A DNA stretch of 5,680 nucleotides. Source: Pseudomonadota bacterium. GTDB lineage: Bacteria > Pseudomonadota > Gammaproteobacteria > Acidiferrobacterales > Sulfurifustaceae. The notes beneath the pieces were generated by a model. The model did not search any database, was not told where the DNA came from, and worked only from the letters and a program-made list of their open reading frames with translations. Shown piece after piece: positions 1-5,536 of the stretch. Position 1 is the stretch's first letter. Each line of letters begins with the position of its first letter. The DNA lies in contig CP070641.1 of assembly GCA_020354085.1 (NCBI GenBank), forward strand, positions 2,122,451 through 2,128,130. The letters are read 5' to 3'. Made by a program: the position numbers and the translations under genes.

Positions 1-105
1 GACCGCCCACGGTCATTGAGCGACGGCCCGTCGCCCACTATCACTGTCATCAACCCCAGCGGCACCTATGCGCGCCGCCAACTGGAGCCTGTTTCCCATG
101 CCTAA
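1..105 (+). CDS. 3' end of an unrecognised gene (partial)
   Basis: The first reading frame is open from the window edge to a TAA at 103-105 and gives 34 residues ending in ...RRQLEPVSHA. Seen directly: 25 of its 34 codons end in G or C, as expected for real coding sequence here. The frame beginning at base 2 hits a stop at once. Its stop overlaps the ATG at 98 of the next gene by 8 bases, a common arrangement of translationally coupled genes in an operon. I do not recognise the protein from this short tail, which has no motif I can name. It could be a chance open stretch, so confidence is modest. Confidence 0.4.
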   Translation, partial: DRPRSLSDGPSPTITVINPSGTYARRQLEPVSHA

Positions 106-1165
106 GACGGCCGAAGAGCCACCCCCTCGTTGTCTGCCTGTCGCCTCTCACACCCCTGCCAAGGTCCTGAGCCTCGTCAGCAATGACGCCTACCCACGCC
201 ACTACCTGGCGGTCGACAGACATCGCCTCTATCCGTTTACGATCGACACCAAGGCGCTATTCGACCGCTATGCGCGCATCGCTAACGTACCGCTGTCCGA
301 TTACACCTTTGCCAACAACATCATCTGGCTGTCGCAAAAAAGCGGCTTTTACCAAGTCATCGATGATTGCTTCTGCCTGTTCGCCTTGGACGGCAACAGC
401 CTCACCATGCTGCTGCCGCCACTGGGCGAGGCGACACGCCAGCGCACGGCGCTCGCGACCTGCTTTGAAATCATGGACCATTACAACCCGTCGCGCTTCA
501 TTGCAGCGGTCGAGTTCGTCTATCGAGAATTCTTGAATAACCTGGGCGACGGCACCGCGATGCATGAACCCGCATGCGACTGGCTCGTCGAACGCCGCCT
601 GCCCGACTATATCTACCGCACTGGCGACTTGATCTCTTTGCAGGGCAACGCCTACAAGACCAAGCGCAGCGAGATCAATCAATTCCGCCGTGCCCATCCA
701 AGCCACCGCTTGGAGGCGCTCGGGCCTCAGCACTGGGACGGCATCCGCGCGCTACTCGACACCTGGCTCAAGAACCGCCTGCAATACCTGACCGGTGACG
801 CCATCGCCGATTTCTTCTATACCGTCGAGCAGGAGCGCCGTGCCGTAGAACGCGCGCTCGTGCACTATGGCACGCTCGACCTGCACGGCCTTTGTTTGTT
901 CATCGACGACAAACTCGAAGGATTCACCTTCGGTGAGCGCATTACGCCGGATGTCGGCAATGTGCTGGTCGAGAAAACCAACTTCGCCATCTCTGGTTCG
1001 GCACAATACCTGTTTCGCGAGTTCGCCAAGACGATGGCCGACTGCACCTACATCAACGTCGGCGACGATCTCGGGCTCGAGAATTTGCGGCGGGTCAAAA
1101 TGAGCTATCGCCCGGCGCTGTTCGGCGAGAAGGTCGCGCTGCGCCGCTGGCTGCCCAAGGGCTAA
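98..1165 (+). CDS. DUF2156 / phosphatidylglycerol lysyltransferase C-terminal-like protein
   Basis: This 355-residue protein matches the stand-alone DUF2156 family (LPG_synthase_C), a GNAT-type fold shared with the C-terminal catalytic part of MprF, which moves an aminoacyl group from tRNA to a lipid. The substrate of stand-alone members is unknown. Two family-typical stretches are visible. One, DYIYRTGDLISLQG followed by a basic KTKRSEINQFRR run, lies near residues 170-198. The other, near the C-terminus (about 320-339), reads NVGDDLGLENLRRVKMSYRP. No signal peptide or membrane segment is seen, so it is probably cytoplasmic. I chose ATG 98 over the in-frame ATG 68. A GGAG lies at 84-87, ten bases upstream of 98, and 98 gives an 8-base overlap with the preceding frame, while 68 has no clear Shine-Dalgarno sequence. 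Starting at 68 would add 10 residues. The family call is firm; the biochemical role is not. Confidence 0.85.
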   Translation: MPKTAEEPPPRCLPVASHTPAKVLSLVSNDAYPRHYLAVDRHRLYPFTIDTKALFDRYARIANVPLSDYTFANNIIWLSQKSGFYQVIDDCFCLFALDGNSLTMLLPPLGEATRQRTALATCFEIMDHYNPSRFIAAVEFVYREFLNNLGDGTAMHEPACDWLVERRLPDYIYRTGDLISLQGNAYKTKRSEINQFRRAHPSHRLEALGPQHWDGIRALLDTWLKNRLQYLTGDAIADFFYTVEQERRAVERALVHYGTLDLHGLCLFIDDKLEGFTFGERITPDVGNVLVEKTNFAISGSAQYLFREFAKTMADCTYINVGDDLGLENLRRVKMSYRPALFGEKVALRRWLPKG

Positions 1166-1447
1166 ACGTAGGCGTGCTGCGCACTTTCGCCGCGCCATCG
1201 ATGTGCCCGAACACGCAGAAACCGCGATCTCGCCAATACCGACCACAGGCTGACCGTTCGTTGACAAACGCAGAAAGGAAATGGTTCGTGATCCAACGAC
1301 CGAGTTCCGTCAACGGCGTCGATCGAGTCAATTACCGCATTTCGTTGTACAGCGAATTGGCAGTGTCCTATATACGCGCCAACCACCAAGGATTGTATGT
1401 CCGTGATGCGGTGGGAATTGCGGTCTTAACTTATCGAGGTCAAACCC
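1166..1447. other. Non-coding gap before the small secreted protein gene
   Basis: No convincing gene lies in these 282 bases. One forward frame stays open from GTG 1174 to 1893, but its product is an Arg/Ser-rich string with no recognisable domain, and it runs through the small gene at 1448 in another frame. I see no strong hairpin plus T-run after the DUF2156 stop. The right-hand third probably holds the promoter and leader of the small gene, because the gap is too long for a tightly coupled operon. Confidence 0.5.
1345..1374 (+). promoter_or_regulatory. Weak sigma70-like promoter candidate for the small secreted protein
   Basis: TTGTAC at 1345-1350 and TATATA at 1369-1374 are separated by 18 bases. 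The -10-like box keeps the TATA core and the -35-like box keeps only the TTG. This would start transcription near 1381 and give a leader of about 65 bases before ATG 1448. The match is poor, and position is the main support. Confidence 0.2.
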
Positions 1448-1690
1448 ATGAATCGTCTCAACATCTTACTCGGTGCCACACTTTTCACACTTGGCACTGC
1501 CCCGCTGATGGCAGCAAACATGCTAACTCCCAACGACCCAATTCCGGCCAACGAGACTTCACAGCAGAAGTGCGATCGATGGGCGGATTACAGAAAGTTG
1601 AGCGGTGCAGAGCGTACGGAGTTCGTCAAGGATTGCCTGCTGGACCTGCGCGTTCCCGAAGAGCAAGAAGGGGGCGGCGACGGCGACTAA
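1448..1690 (+). CDS. Small exported protein with a single PsiF-like two-cysteine repeat
   Basis: This 80-residue protein begins with a clear Sec signal peptide: Arg3, a hydrophobic stretch at residues 6-20, and likely cleavage after Ala22 or Ala23. The mature part is about 57 residues, probably periplasmic. It has two cysteines, C42 and C63, with 20 residues between them in the pattern C-x8-L-x-G-x2-R-x2-F-x3-C-L. From memory this matches the spacing and key residues of one PsiF repeat, from the phosphate-starvation-inducible PsiF family, whose function is unknown. PsiF proteins usually carry two repeats; here there is one, followed by an acidic/Gly tail (EEQEGGGDGD). The cysteines may form a disulfide (inference). 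The start is supported by GAGG at 1436-1439, eight bases before the ATG. A possible terminator follows about 50 bases after the stop, suggesting a single-gene transcript. That a protein is encoded is well supported; the PsiF link is tentative. Confidence 0.75.
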   Translation: MNRLNILLGATLFTLGTAPLMAANMLTPNDPIPANETSQQKCDRWADYRKLSGAERTEFVKDCLLDLRVPEEQEGGGDGD

Positions 1691-1741
1691 CGAATTCGTA
1701 CGGGCGCACCAACCGCGAAAGTTCACGGGCTAATTACAACA

Positions 1742-1782
1742 CCGCCCGGGCTGGAATCAGGACCCTGGGCGGCGTGAGTTTT
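1742..1782 (+). terminator. Possible rho-independent terminator after the small secreted protein gene
   Basis: CCGCCCGGG at 1742-1750 can pair with CCTGGGCGG at 1764-1772, giving a 9-bp GC-rich stem with one G-U pair and a 13-base loop that can itself form a short CTG/CAG stem. A short TTTT run at 1779-1782 follows six bases after the stem. The stem is strong, but the T-run is short and offset, so it could also be an attenuating or mRNA-protecting hairpin. It lies 51 bases past the small gene's stop and 107 bases before the GNAT start. Confidence 0.4.
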
Positions 1783-1889
1783 CTCAGCGTCCACGCGCCT
1801 CAACGCGTTGCCGGCACGTCGCTGGCGCGGTCATCGTTCGCTATCGAACCGAGTGTGCACTCGCTTCTAAACAGCGCCGGGGCGATAGC

Positions 1890-2423
1890 ATGAGCAAGGT
1901 CAATGGCACCATTCGCCGTGCTGTCCGAGGCGACCTACAAGCGCTCGTTGCCCTCGAAGCACTGTTTCCTGGTGATCGACTCAGCGCGGCGAGCTTTCAC
2001 CACCTTCTCGCGCGCGGGCATGCCGACCTCTGGGTTTACGAGCTGGCGGGTGAGATCCGCGCCGACGCGGTCGTTTTGTATCGCCGCCGATCCAAACGCG
2101 CGCGGCTGTACTCGCTCATCACCCATCCTGACTACCGCGCCTGCGGTTGCGCCGGGCAGCTCTTGGCACTGGCCGAAAACGCCGCTCATCAACGTGGTTG
2201 CACACAGATCGGGCTTGAAGTGCGCGCGGACAACGACATCGCGCGCGGCCTGTACGAACGCCGCGGCTATCGCCCGTGCAAGTTGCTCGCTGGCTTCTAC
2301 GACGACGGCGCCTCGGCGCTTAGGATGGAAAAATCGCTTACGAACCTGCGGTCGGCAAAGGCGGTAGCGGGCAATGAAGCATCGCACAGACAACACGTAA
2401 CAATTCCGCCTGGCTCGTCGTAA
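1890..2423 (+). CDS. GNAT-family N-acetyltransferase (RimI-like)
   Basis: This is a 177-residue single-domain GNAT protein, expected to transfer an acetyl group from acetyl-CoA to an amine; the substrate cannot be read from the sequence. The acetyl-CoA loop R/Q-x-x-G-x-G/A appears as RACGCA at residues 83-88, just after the YSLITHPDYR strand and turn. Motif B is visible as LEVRADN...LYERRGYR (109-128), and the domain closes with ALRMEKSL at 143-150. The last 27 residues fit no part of the fold and lie antisense to the end of the convergent M48-TerB gene. From memory, close relatives in gammaproteobacteria are often fused to a C39-like peptidase domain directly after this point; no such domain is encoded here. 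Start: GGGG at 1879-1882, seven bases before ATG 1890, is a modest ribosome-binding site. The mRNA may begin in the 199-base gap upstream, although no good promoter is visible there. Confidence 0.85.
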   Translation: MSKVNGTIRRAVRGDLQALVALEALFPGDRLSAASFHHLLARGHADLWVYELAGEIRADAVVLYRRRSKRARLYSLITHPDYRACGCAGQLLALAENAAHQRGCTQIGLEVRADNDIARGLYERRGYRPCKLLAGFYDDGASALRMEKSLTNLRSAKAVAGNEASHRQHVTIPPGSS

Positions 2424-2979
2424 GCCCGCCGTCGGCCATGGCGACACGCACCAAGGCCTCGACCAATTCCTGCTTCATGGCCGGACCGAGTGCATCCAGT
2501 CTGGCCAGCGCTTGATCGAGGACCCGCGGCCAGTCCTGCGGCGGCGCATAGGCAGGGGTATCCATCGGAAATAAACGACGCGCCGCTGGATCGTAGGCAG
2601 CGCGTGCGTCCCGCTCCTTGCCCACGCCGGTTTGTGCGAGCAACGACAGCAGCACCTGTACTTCACCGCGTACCGCATGCAATTTTGGCGCTGGTCCGGG
2701 CCGCGCACGCGGTGCTGCCGCCTCGGCAAGCTGCAGGCGCACAAGACGTGTGAGCGCATACTCGAACACTGTGATGTGCTCGTCCCAGCGCACCAGCTCA
2801 TCGAGCATCGCCATCAGCATGCGCAGTTCTCCCGCGCTGCGCCGCCGCAACGCCGGGAAGGCGAGCTCGGACAATGTCAGCCGCAGACCTGGCTCGAGTG
2901 TCACAATGTCCGCGCGCCATGGCCTCCAAACGCGCCGCAGCCTCCGCATCCGATGCCAGTCGCGGTTGCAGGCGCTCAA
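2338..2979 (-). CDS. Detached C-terminal TerB-like domain of the M48 peptidase (frameshifted part)
   Basis: This open frame gives 213 residues. Only the last 191, from about base 2913 downwards, look like genuine coding sequence; the first 22 are an Arg/Trp-rich string opposite the true frame of the peptidase. The real part starts ADIVTLEPG and is an all-helical domain. It contains one TerB-like helix pair around DELVRWDEHITVFEYAL and another near the end around LVRVAMADGGLTTSQAELL, closing with HCPLPPLP. Such domains are found at the C-terminus of long membrane M48 peptidases beside lemA; their role is unknown. It has no convincing start or ribosome-binding site of its own, so it is best read as the 3' end of the broken upstream gene. 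Its stop lies inside the convergent GNAT gene. Confidence 0.6.
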   Translation of the reverse strand: MSACNRDWHRMRRLRRVWRPWRADIVTLEPGLRLTLSELAFPALRRRSAGELRMLMAMLDELVRWDEHITVFEYALTRLVRLQLAEAAAPRARPGPAPKLHAVRGEVQVLLSLLAQTGVGKERDARAAYDPAARRLFPMDTPAYAPPQDWPRVLDQALARLDALGPAMKQELVEALVRVAMADGGLTTSQAELLRVVCAMLHCPLPPLPTAGS

Positions 2980-4228
2980 TCTGGCGGGCGCGCGTGTCGG
3001 CGTCGTGACTCAGCGCCAGACCCAATGTGACGTAGACCGCGTCCCGATACGAATGCGCGGCCGCGGTAAGCCCCGCGGAAAGATTTTGGCGTCGCGTCCG
3101 GGCTTCTGCCAACGCCGGCGCCTCGGGATTGCCTACCGCCGCAACCAGGGCAGCAGCAGCCAGTGGTGCAGCCGTCCGCGCACGGCCGGGCACGGCCTCG
3201 TCCGCCACGCGCACAGGCTCCAGGCGCCAACGCTTGAGCTCGGCCGCATTGAAGCGCGGCTCGATCGAGCGAATGCGCTCGACGATCGGCGGGTGGGTGG
3301 CGAACATGGTGTCGAACATCTTGCGCCCATCGGCGATGAGCATGTGGCTCACTTCTTCAGCCCTGACGTTAAGCAAGGTGCCGCCGCGCACCGCGATCTT
3401 CTTGAGTGCGCCGCCGAGGCCCGAGGGGTTGCGCGTAAACTGCACGGCCGAGGCGTCTGCCAAGCGCTCGCGCGAACGCGATACAGCGGCCTGAATCAGG
3501 CGACCGAACAACAATCCGGCGTACCCGACGACCAGCAGCATCACGCCCAACACGACGCCCGGCGCTGCGGCACGGCCGCCAGCCTCGAACGAGCCGCGCA
3601 GCAACAACCGCCCAACGACGCCGATCGCGAGGATACCGAACAACACGCCGATCAGGCGCGTGTTGAGGCGCATATCGCCGTTCAAAATATGACTGAATTC
3701 GTGCGCAATAACGCCCTGCAATTCATCGCGCGTGAAGTACTCCAGCGCTCCTCGTGTCACCGCGACCGCCGCGTCGCCCGGTGAGTGGCCGGCAGCAAAG
3801 GCGTTGAATTTGACTTCATCTTCGAGCACGTAGATTTCGGGTACGGGTAGACCGGCGGCAATCGCCATCTCTTCGACAACGTTGATTAACTGCTGCCGCG
3901 CCGGGTCGCCAGTTTCGCCGTGCACCCGCACGCCGCCGATCTCACGCATGATCGCGCCGCCCCCACCGGCCAGCCGAATCATGCGATAGAGGCTTGCGCC
4001 CGCCACGAAACCCAAGGTAATCAACGTCGTCCAGATGACTGGTGCCGGGTGCGTGCGCAACCAATCGGAAAAGAAAACGGGTCGATCGAGCTCGAACGCG
4101 AACGCCCACACCGCGGTCAGCACAACGGCATTGGCCGCAATCACGATTGCGGCGGTTGCCGCCAGGAACAGCAGGACATACCAGACCGTGCGCCGCCGGG
4201 CGCGCGCCTGGTGCTCGAAGAAATTCAC
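2798..4228 (-). CDS. Membrane M48-family zinc metallopeptidase (HtpX-like), N-terminal and catalytic part
   Basis: This frame gives 476 residues and encodes a membrane-bound zinc endopeptidase. Hydrophobic segments lie near residues 14-42 and 62-82, and two more near 192-209 and 223-248. The zinc site is complete: HEFSH at 176-180 supplies two His ligands and the catalytic Glu, and E254 in the SRERLADA motif is the expected third ligand. THPP at 311-314 is the usual downstream M48 motif. HtpX-type relatives degrade damaged membrane proteins with the active site facing the cytoplasm. The start is GTG at 4228, preceded by GGTAAGG about five bases upstream. The gene lies 25 bases after lemA and is surely co-transcribed with it. 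Residues 1-438 are authentic. The last 38 (after LEAMA) are read out of frame because of a one-base insertion near 2914 and are Arg/Ala-rich. The family call is firm. Confidence 0.9.
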   Translation of the reverse strand: MNFFEHQARARRRTVWYVLLFLAATAAIVIAANAVVLTAVWAFAFELDRPVFFSDWLRTHPAPVIWTTLITLGFVAGASLYRMIRLAGGGGAIMREIGGVRVHGETGDPARQQLINVVEEMAIAAGLPVPEIYVLEDEVKFNAFAAGHSPGDAAVAVTRGALEYFTRDELQGVIAHEFSHILNGDMRLNTRLIGVLFGILAIGVVGRLLLRGSFEAGGRAAAPGVVLGVMLLVVGYAGLLFGRLIQAAVSRSRERLADASAVQFTRNPSGLGGALKKIAVRGGTLLNVRAEEVSHMLIADGRKMFDTMFATHPPIVERIRSIEPRFNAAELKRWRLEPVRVADEAVPGRARTAAPLAAAALVAAVGNPEAPALAEARTRRQNLSAGLTAAAHSYRDAVYVTLGLALSHDADTRARQIERLQPRLASDAEAAARLEAMARGHCDTRARSAADIVRARLPGVAAAQRGRTAHADGDAR

Positions 4229-4253
4229 GCGGCCTTACCAGCCCGGTGCAGAA

Positions 4254-4838
4254 TCAGAATGCGACTTTGGGTACGGCGCGTTTGGCGACGTCCTCAATCT
4301 CGAGCATGGTGCCGGCCTGAAAGCGGAAACTGTTGGCGACGATGGAGCTCGGGAACGTCTCGCGCGCATTGTTGTAGTCCAATACCGAGTCGTTATACGC
4401 CTGACGCGCGAACGCCACGCGATTCTCGGTGCTGGTCAGCTCCTCGGTGAGCTGCATCATGTTCTGGTTGGCCTTGAGATCGGGGTAGGCCTCGGCGAGG
4501 GCGAACAAGCGCCCAAGCGCTTGGTTGAGCGCGCCCTCGGCGCCGGCGAGCTGCGTCAATGCGGTGGCGCTAGTCGGATCGGCCGCCGCCGCTTTCAGAC
4601 CAGCGACAGCCGTGTTGCGCGCCGCAATCACGGCCTCCAGCGTTTTGCGCTCGTGCTTGAGATAGGCCTTGGCCGTTTCGACCAGGTTAGGAATCAGGTC
4701 GTGGCGGCGCGTAAGCTGTACATCAATCTGTGCAAACGCGTTCTTCACCCGATTGCGCAAGGTGACCAAACGATTGTAGAAGACGATGGCAAATACCAAC
4801 ACCGCCACCATCGACCCGAGCACGATCCATCCGACCAT
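4254..4838 (-). CDS. lemA: LemA family membrane protein
   Basis: This 194-residue protein has the usual LemA length and layout. One N-terminal transmembrane helix (about residues 3-21) is followed by a long helical, coiled-coil-like region. Signature segments are clear: YNRLVTLRNRVKNAFAQIDV (21-40), the highly conserved RRHDLIPNLVETAKAY (44-59), AYPDLKAN (117-124), ENRVAFARQAYND (138-150) and FPSSIVAN (162-169). LemA's exact role is unknown. It very often sits beside membrane proteases of the M48/HtpX type and is thought to act with them; here the M48 gene follows after 25 bases. Start: ATG 4838 has a strong GGAGG (4845-4849) six bases upstream, and a -10-like box lies further upstream. No defect is seen. 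Confidence 0.95.
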   Translation of the reverse strand: MVGWIVLGSMVAVLVFAIVFYNRLVTLRNRVKNAFAQIDVQLTRRHDLIPNLVETAKAYLKHERKTLEAVIAARNTAVAGLKAAAADPTSATALTQLAGAEGALNQALGRLFALAEAYPDLKANQNMMQLTEELTSTENRVAFARQAYNDSVLDYNNARETFPSSIVANSFRFQAGTMLEIEDVAKRAVPKVAF

Positions 4839-4844
4839 GGCCAG

Positions 4845-4892
4845 CCTCCGCTTAAGTTTGTTGGGCGCGTGCTGCGCGTAGCGGAAAGTATA
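4845..4892 (-). promoter_or_regulatory. Candidate promoter (-10 box) and strong ribosome-binding site of lemA-M48
   Basis: Read on the minus strand, TATACT at 4892-4887 matches the sigma70 -10 box at five of six positions. It would start transcription near 4880, leaving a leader of about 40 bases that ends in the GGAGG at 4849-4845. No good -35 is seen at the right distance: the sequence 17 bases upstream is CGCTGA, which overlaps the msrQ stop. The promoter could need an activator, or lemA may be partly read through from msrPQ. Confidence 0.3.
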
Positions 4893-4909
4893 GCCTCAAG
4901 CCTTTGCGG

Positions 4910-5533
4910 TCAGCGCGTGACCACGCCGGCCGCGACGGCGTTTCGGCGCCAGCGATAATACAACCGATGTCCGAGTAGAACCGTGAGGATCGCGGCATAG
5001 ATGAGCGGCTCGCGAATGTCCGACTTCACCAGCCACAGGAAATGGATAACGCCACCGATGGCGATGACGTATACCAGTCGGTGCAGCCGCTGCCAGCGCT
5101 GGCCGCCGAGACGGCGCACCATCGCATTGGTCGATGTCGCTGCCAACGGAATTAGCAACACGAAGCAGGCGAAGCCGAGCGTGATGTACGGGCGCTTTGC
5201 GATATCTTGCAGTATCGCCGGAAAGTCAAAGAACTGATCGATCAGCGCGTATGTCAGGAAATGGACTGTTGCGTAGAAGAAGGCGTACAGACCAATCATG
5301 CGCCGCCAGCGCGCCAGCCAGAGCCAGCCCGTGAGGCGACGGAGCGGCGTGACAGCCAACGTGATGAGAAGGAAGCGCAGCGTCCAGTCGCCGGTGTAGC
5401 GATTGAGGGTTTCGATCGGATTGGTGCCCAAGTCATTGACCGCCACACGCCACAGCAACCAAGCGAACGGCACCAAGCACAGCACAAACGCCAGCGCCTT
5501 GGCGGCGCGGCCCACTACTGCACGTTCGACCAT
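4910..5533 (-). CDS. msrQ: MsrQ, haem-binding membrane subunit of the periplasmic methionine sulfoxide reductase
   Basis: This 207-residue integral membrane protein (formerly YedZ) carries electrons from the quinone pool or a flavin reductase to MsrP in the periplasm. About six hydrophobic segments are visible (roughly residues 11-33, 50-64, 78-100, 115-133, 151-170 and 174-192). Family landmarks include GDWTLRFLLITLAVTPLRR (48-66) and WRRMIGLYAFFYATVHFLTY (76-95). Histidines H91, H151 (in the RLHRLVY segment) and H164 (GGVIHFLWL) are the expected haem b ligands. The length is typical and no defect is seen. ATG 5533 begins three bases after the msrP stop, so translation is probably coupled; its own ribosome-binding site is weak. 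It ends 71 bases before lemA on the same strand. Confidence 0.95.
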   Translation of the reverse strand: MVERAVVGRAAKALAFVLCLVPFAWLLWRVAVNDLGTNPIETLNRYTGDWTLRFLLITLAVTPLRRLTGWLWLARWRRMIGLYAFFYATVHFLTYALIDQFFDFPAILQDIAKRPYITLGFACFVLLIPLAATSTNAMVRRLGGQRWQRLHRLVYVIAIGGVIHFLWLVKSDIREPLIYAAILTVLLGHRLYYRWRRNAVAAGVVTR

Positions 5534-5536
5534 TAC

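Larger units (their letters stand above)
2338..4228 (-). pseudogene. Reconstructed full-length M48 peptidase-TerB gene, interrupted by a +1 frameshift at 2911-2917
   Basis: The two overlapping frames above are halves of one gene. On the coding strand the sequence reads ATG GCG CGC GGA in the protease frame. Dropping the C opposite base 2914 gives ATG GCG GCG GAC ATT, so the product passes from RLEAMA directly into ADIVTLEPGLRL and continues to the stop at 2338. The repaired product is 629 residues (438 + 191), close to the 630-650 I recall for lemA-linked M48 peptidases with this C-terminal domain. The extra base sits in an alternating CGCGCGC run, a place prone to slippage and to sequencing error. 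The protease active site is upstream and intact, so a real mutation would truncate the TerB-like part rather than destroy catalysis. I see no slippery heptamer, stop codon or stem pointing to programmed frameshifting. Confidence 0.75.

Noticed and set aside
257..733. Reverse-strand open frame of 158 residues within the DUF2156 gene (also 752-1267)
   Set aside because: It lies opposite a recognised gene with family motifs in the forward frame; open antisense frames are common at this GC content.
1261..1266. Perfect -35-like TTGACA
   Set aside because: No -10-like sequence lies 15-19 bases downstream, and it is nearly 190 bases from the next gene.
1357..1374. Possible sigma54 promoter starting at TTGGCA
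   Set aside because: The GG element is present, but the GC element expected about 12 bases later is absent.
1174..1893. A 239-residue forward open frame from GTG 1174 that ends in an ATGA-type overlap with the GNAT start
   Set aside because: The product is Arg/Ser-rich with no domain, and it runs in a different frame through the small gene, which has a signal peptide and a good ribosome-binding site. The overlap with the GNAT start looks coincidental.
2911..2917. Programmed +1 frameshift to make both short and long M48 products
   Set aside because: There is no recognised slippery motif, stop codon or rare codon at the shift point, and no obvious stimulatory structure; a simple indel or sequencing error is more likely.
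2618..3784. A 388-residue forward open frame opposite the M48 gene
   Set aside because: It is a high-GC antisense shadow of a clearly recognisable peptidase; its translation is rich in Arg, Gln and His with no family resemblance.
4908..4922. Inverted repeat GGTCA-GCGCG-TGACC at the msrQ stop
   Set aside because: The arms are only 5 bp and no T-run follows on the minus strand, so there is no support for a terminator or an operator.
4035..4958. A 307-residue forward open frame opposite lemA and the start of the M48 gene
   Set aside because: It is antisense to two firmly identified genes, and the product shows no domain.
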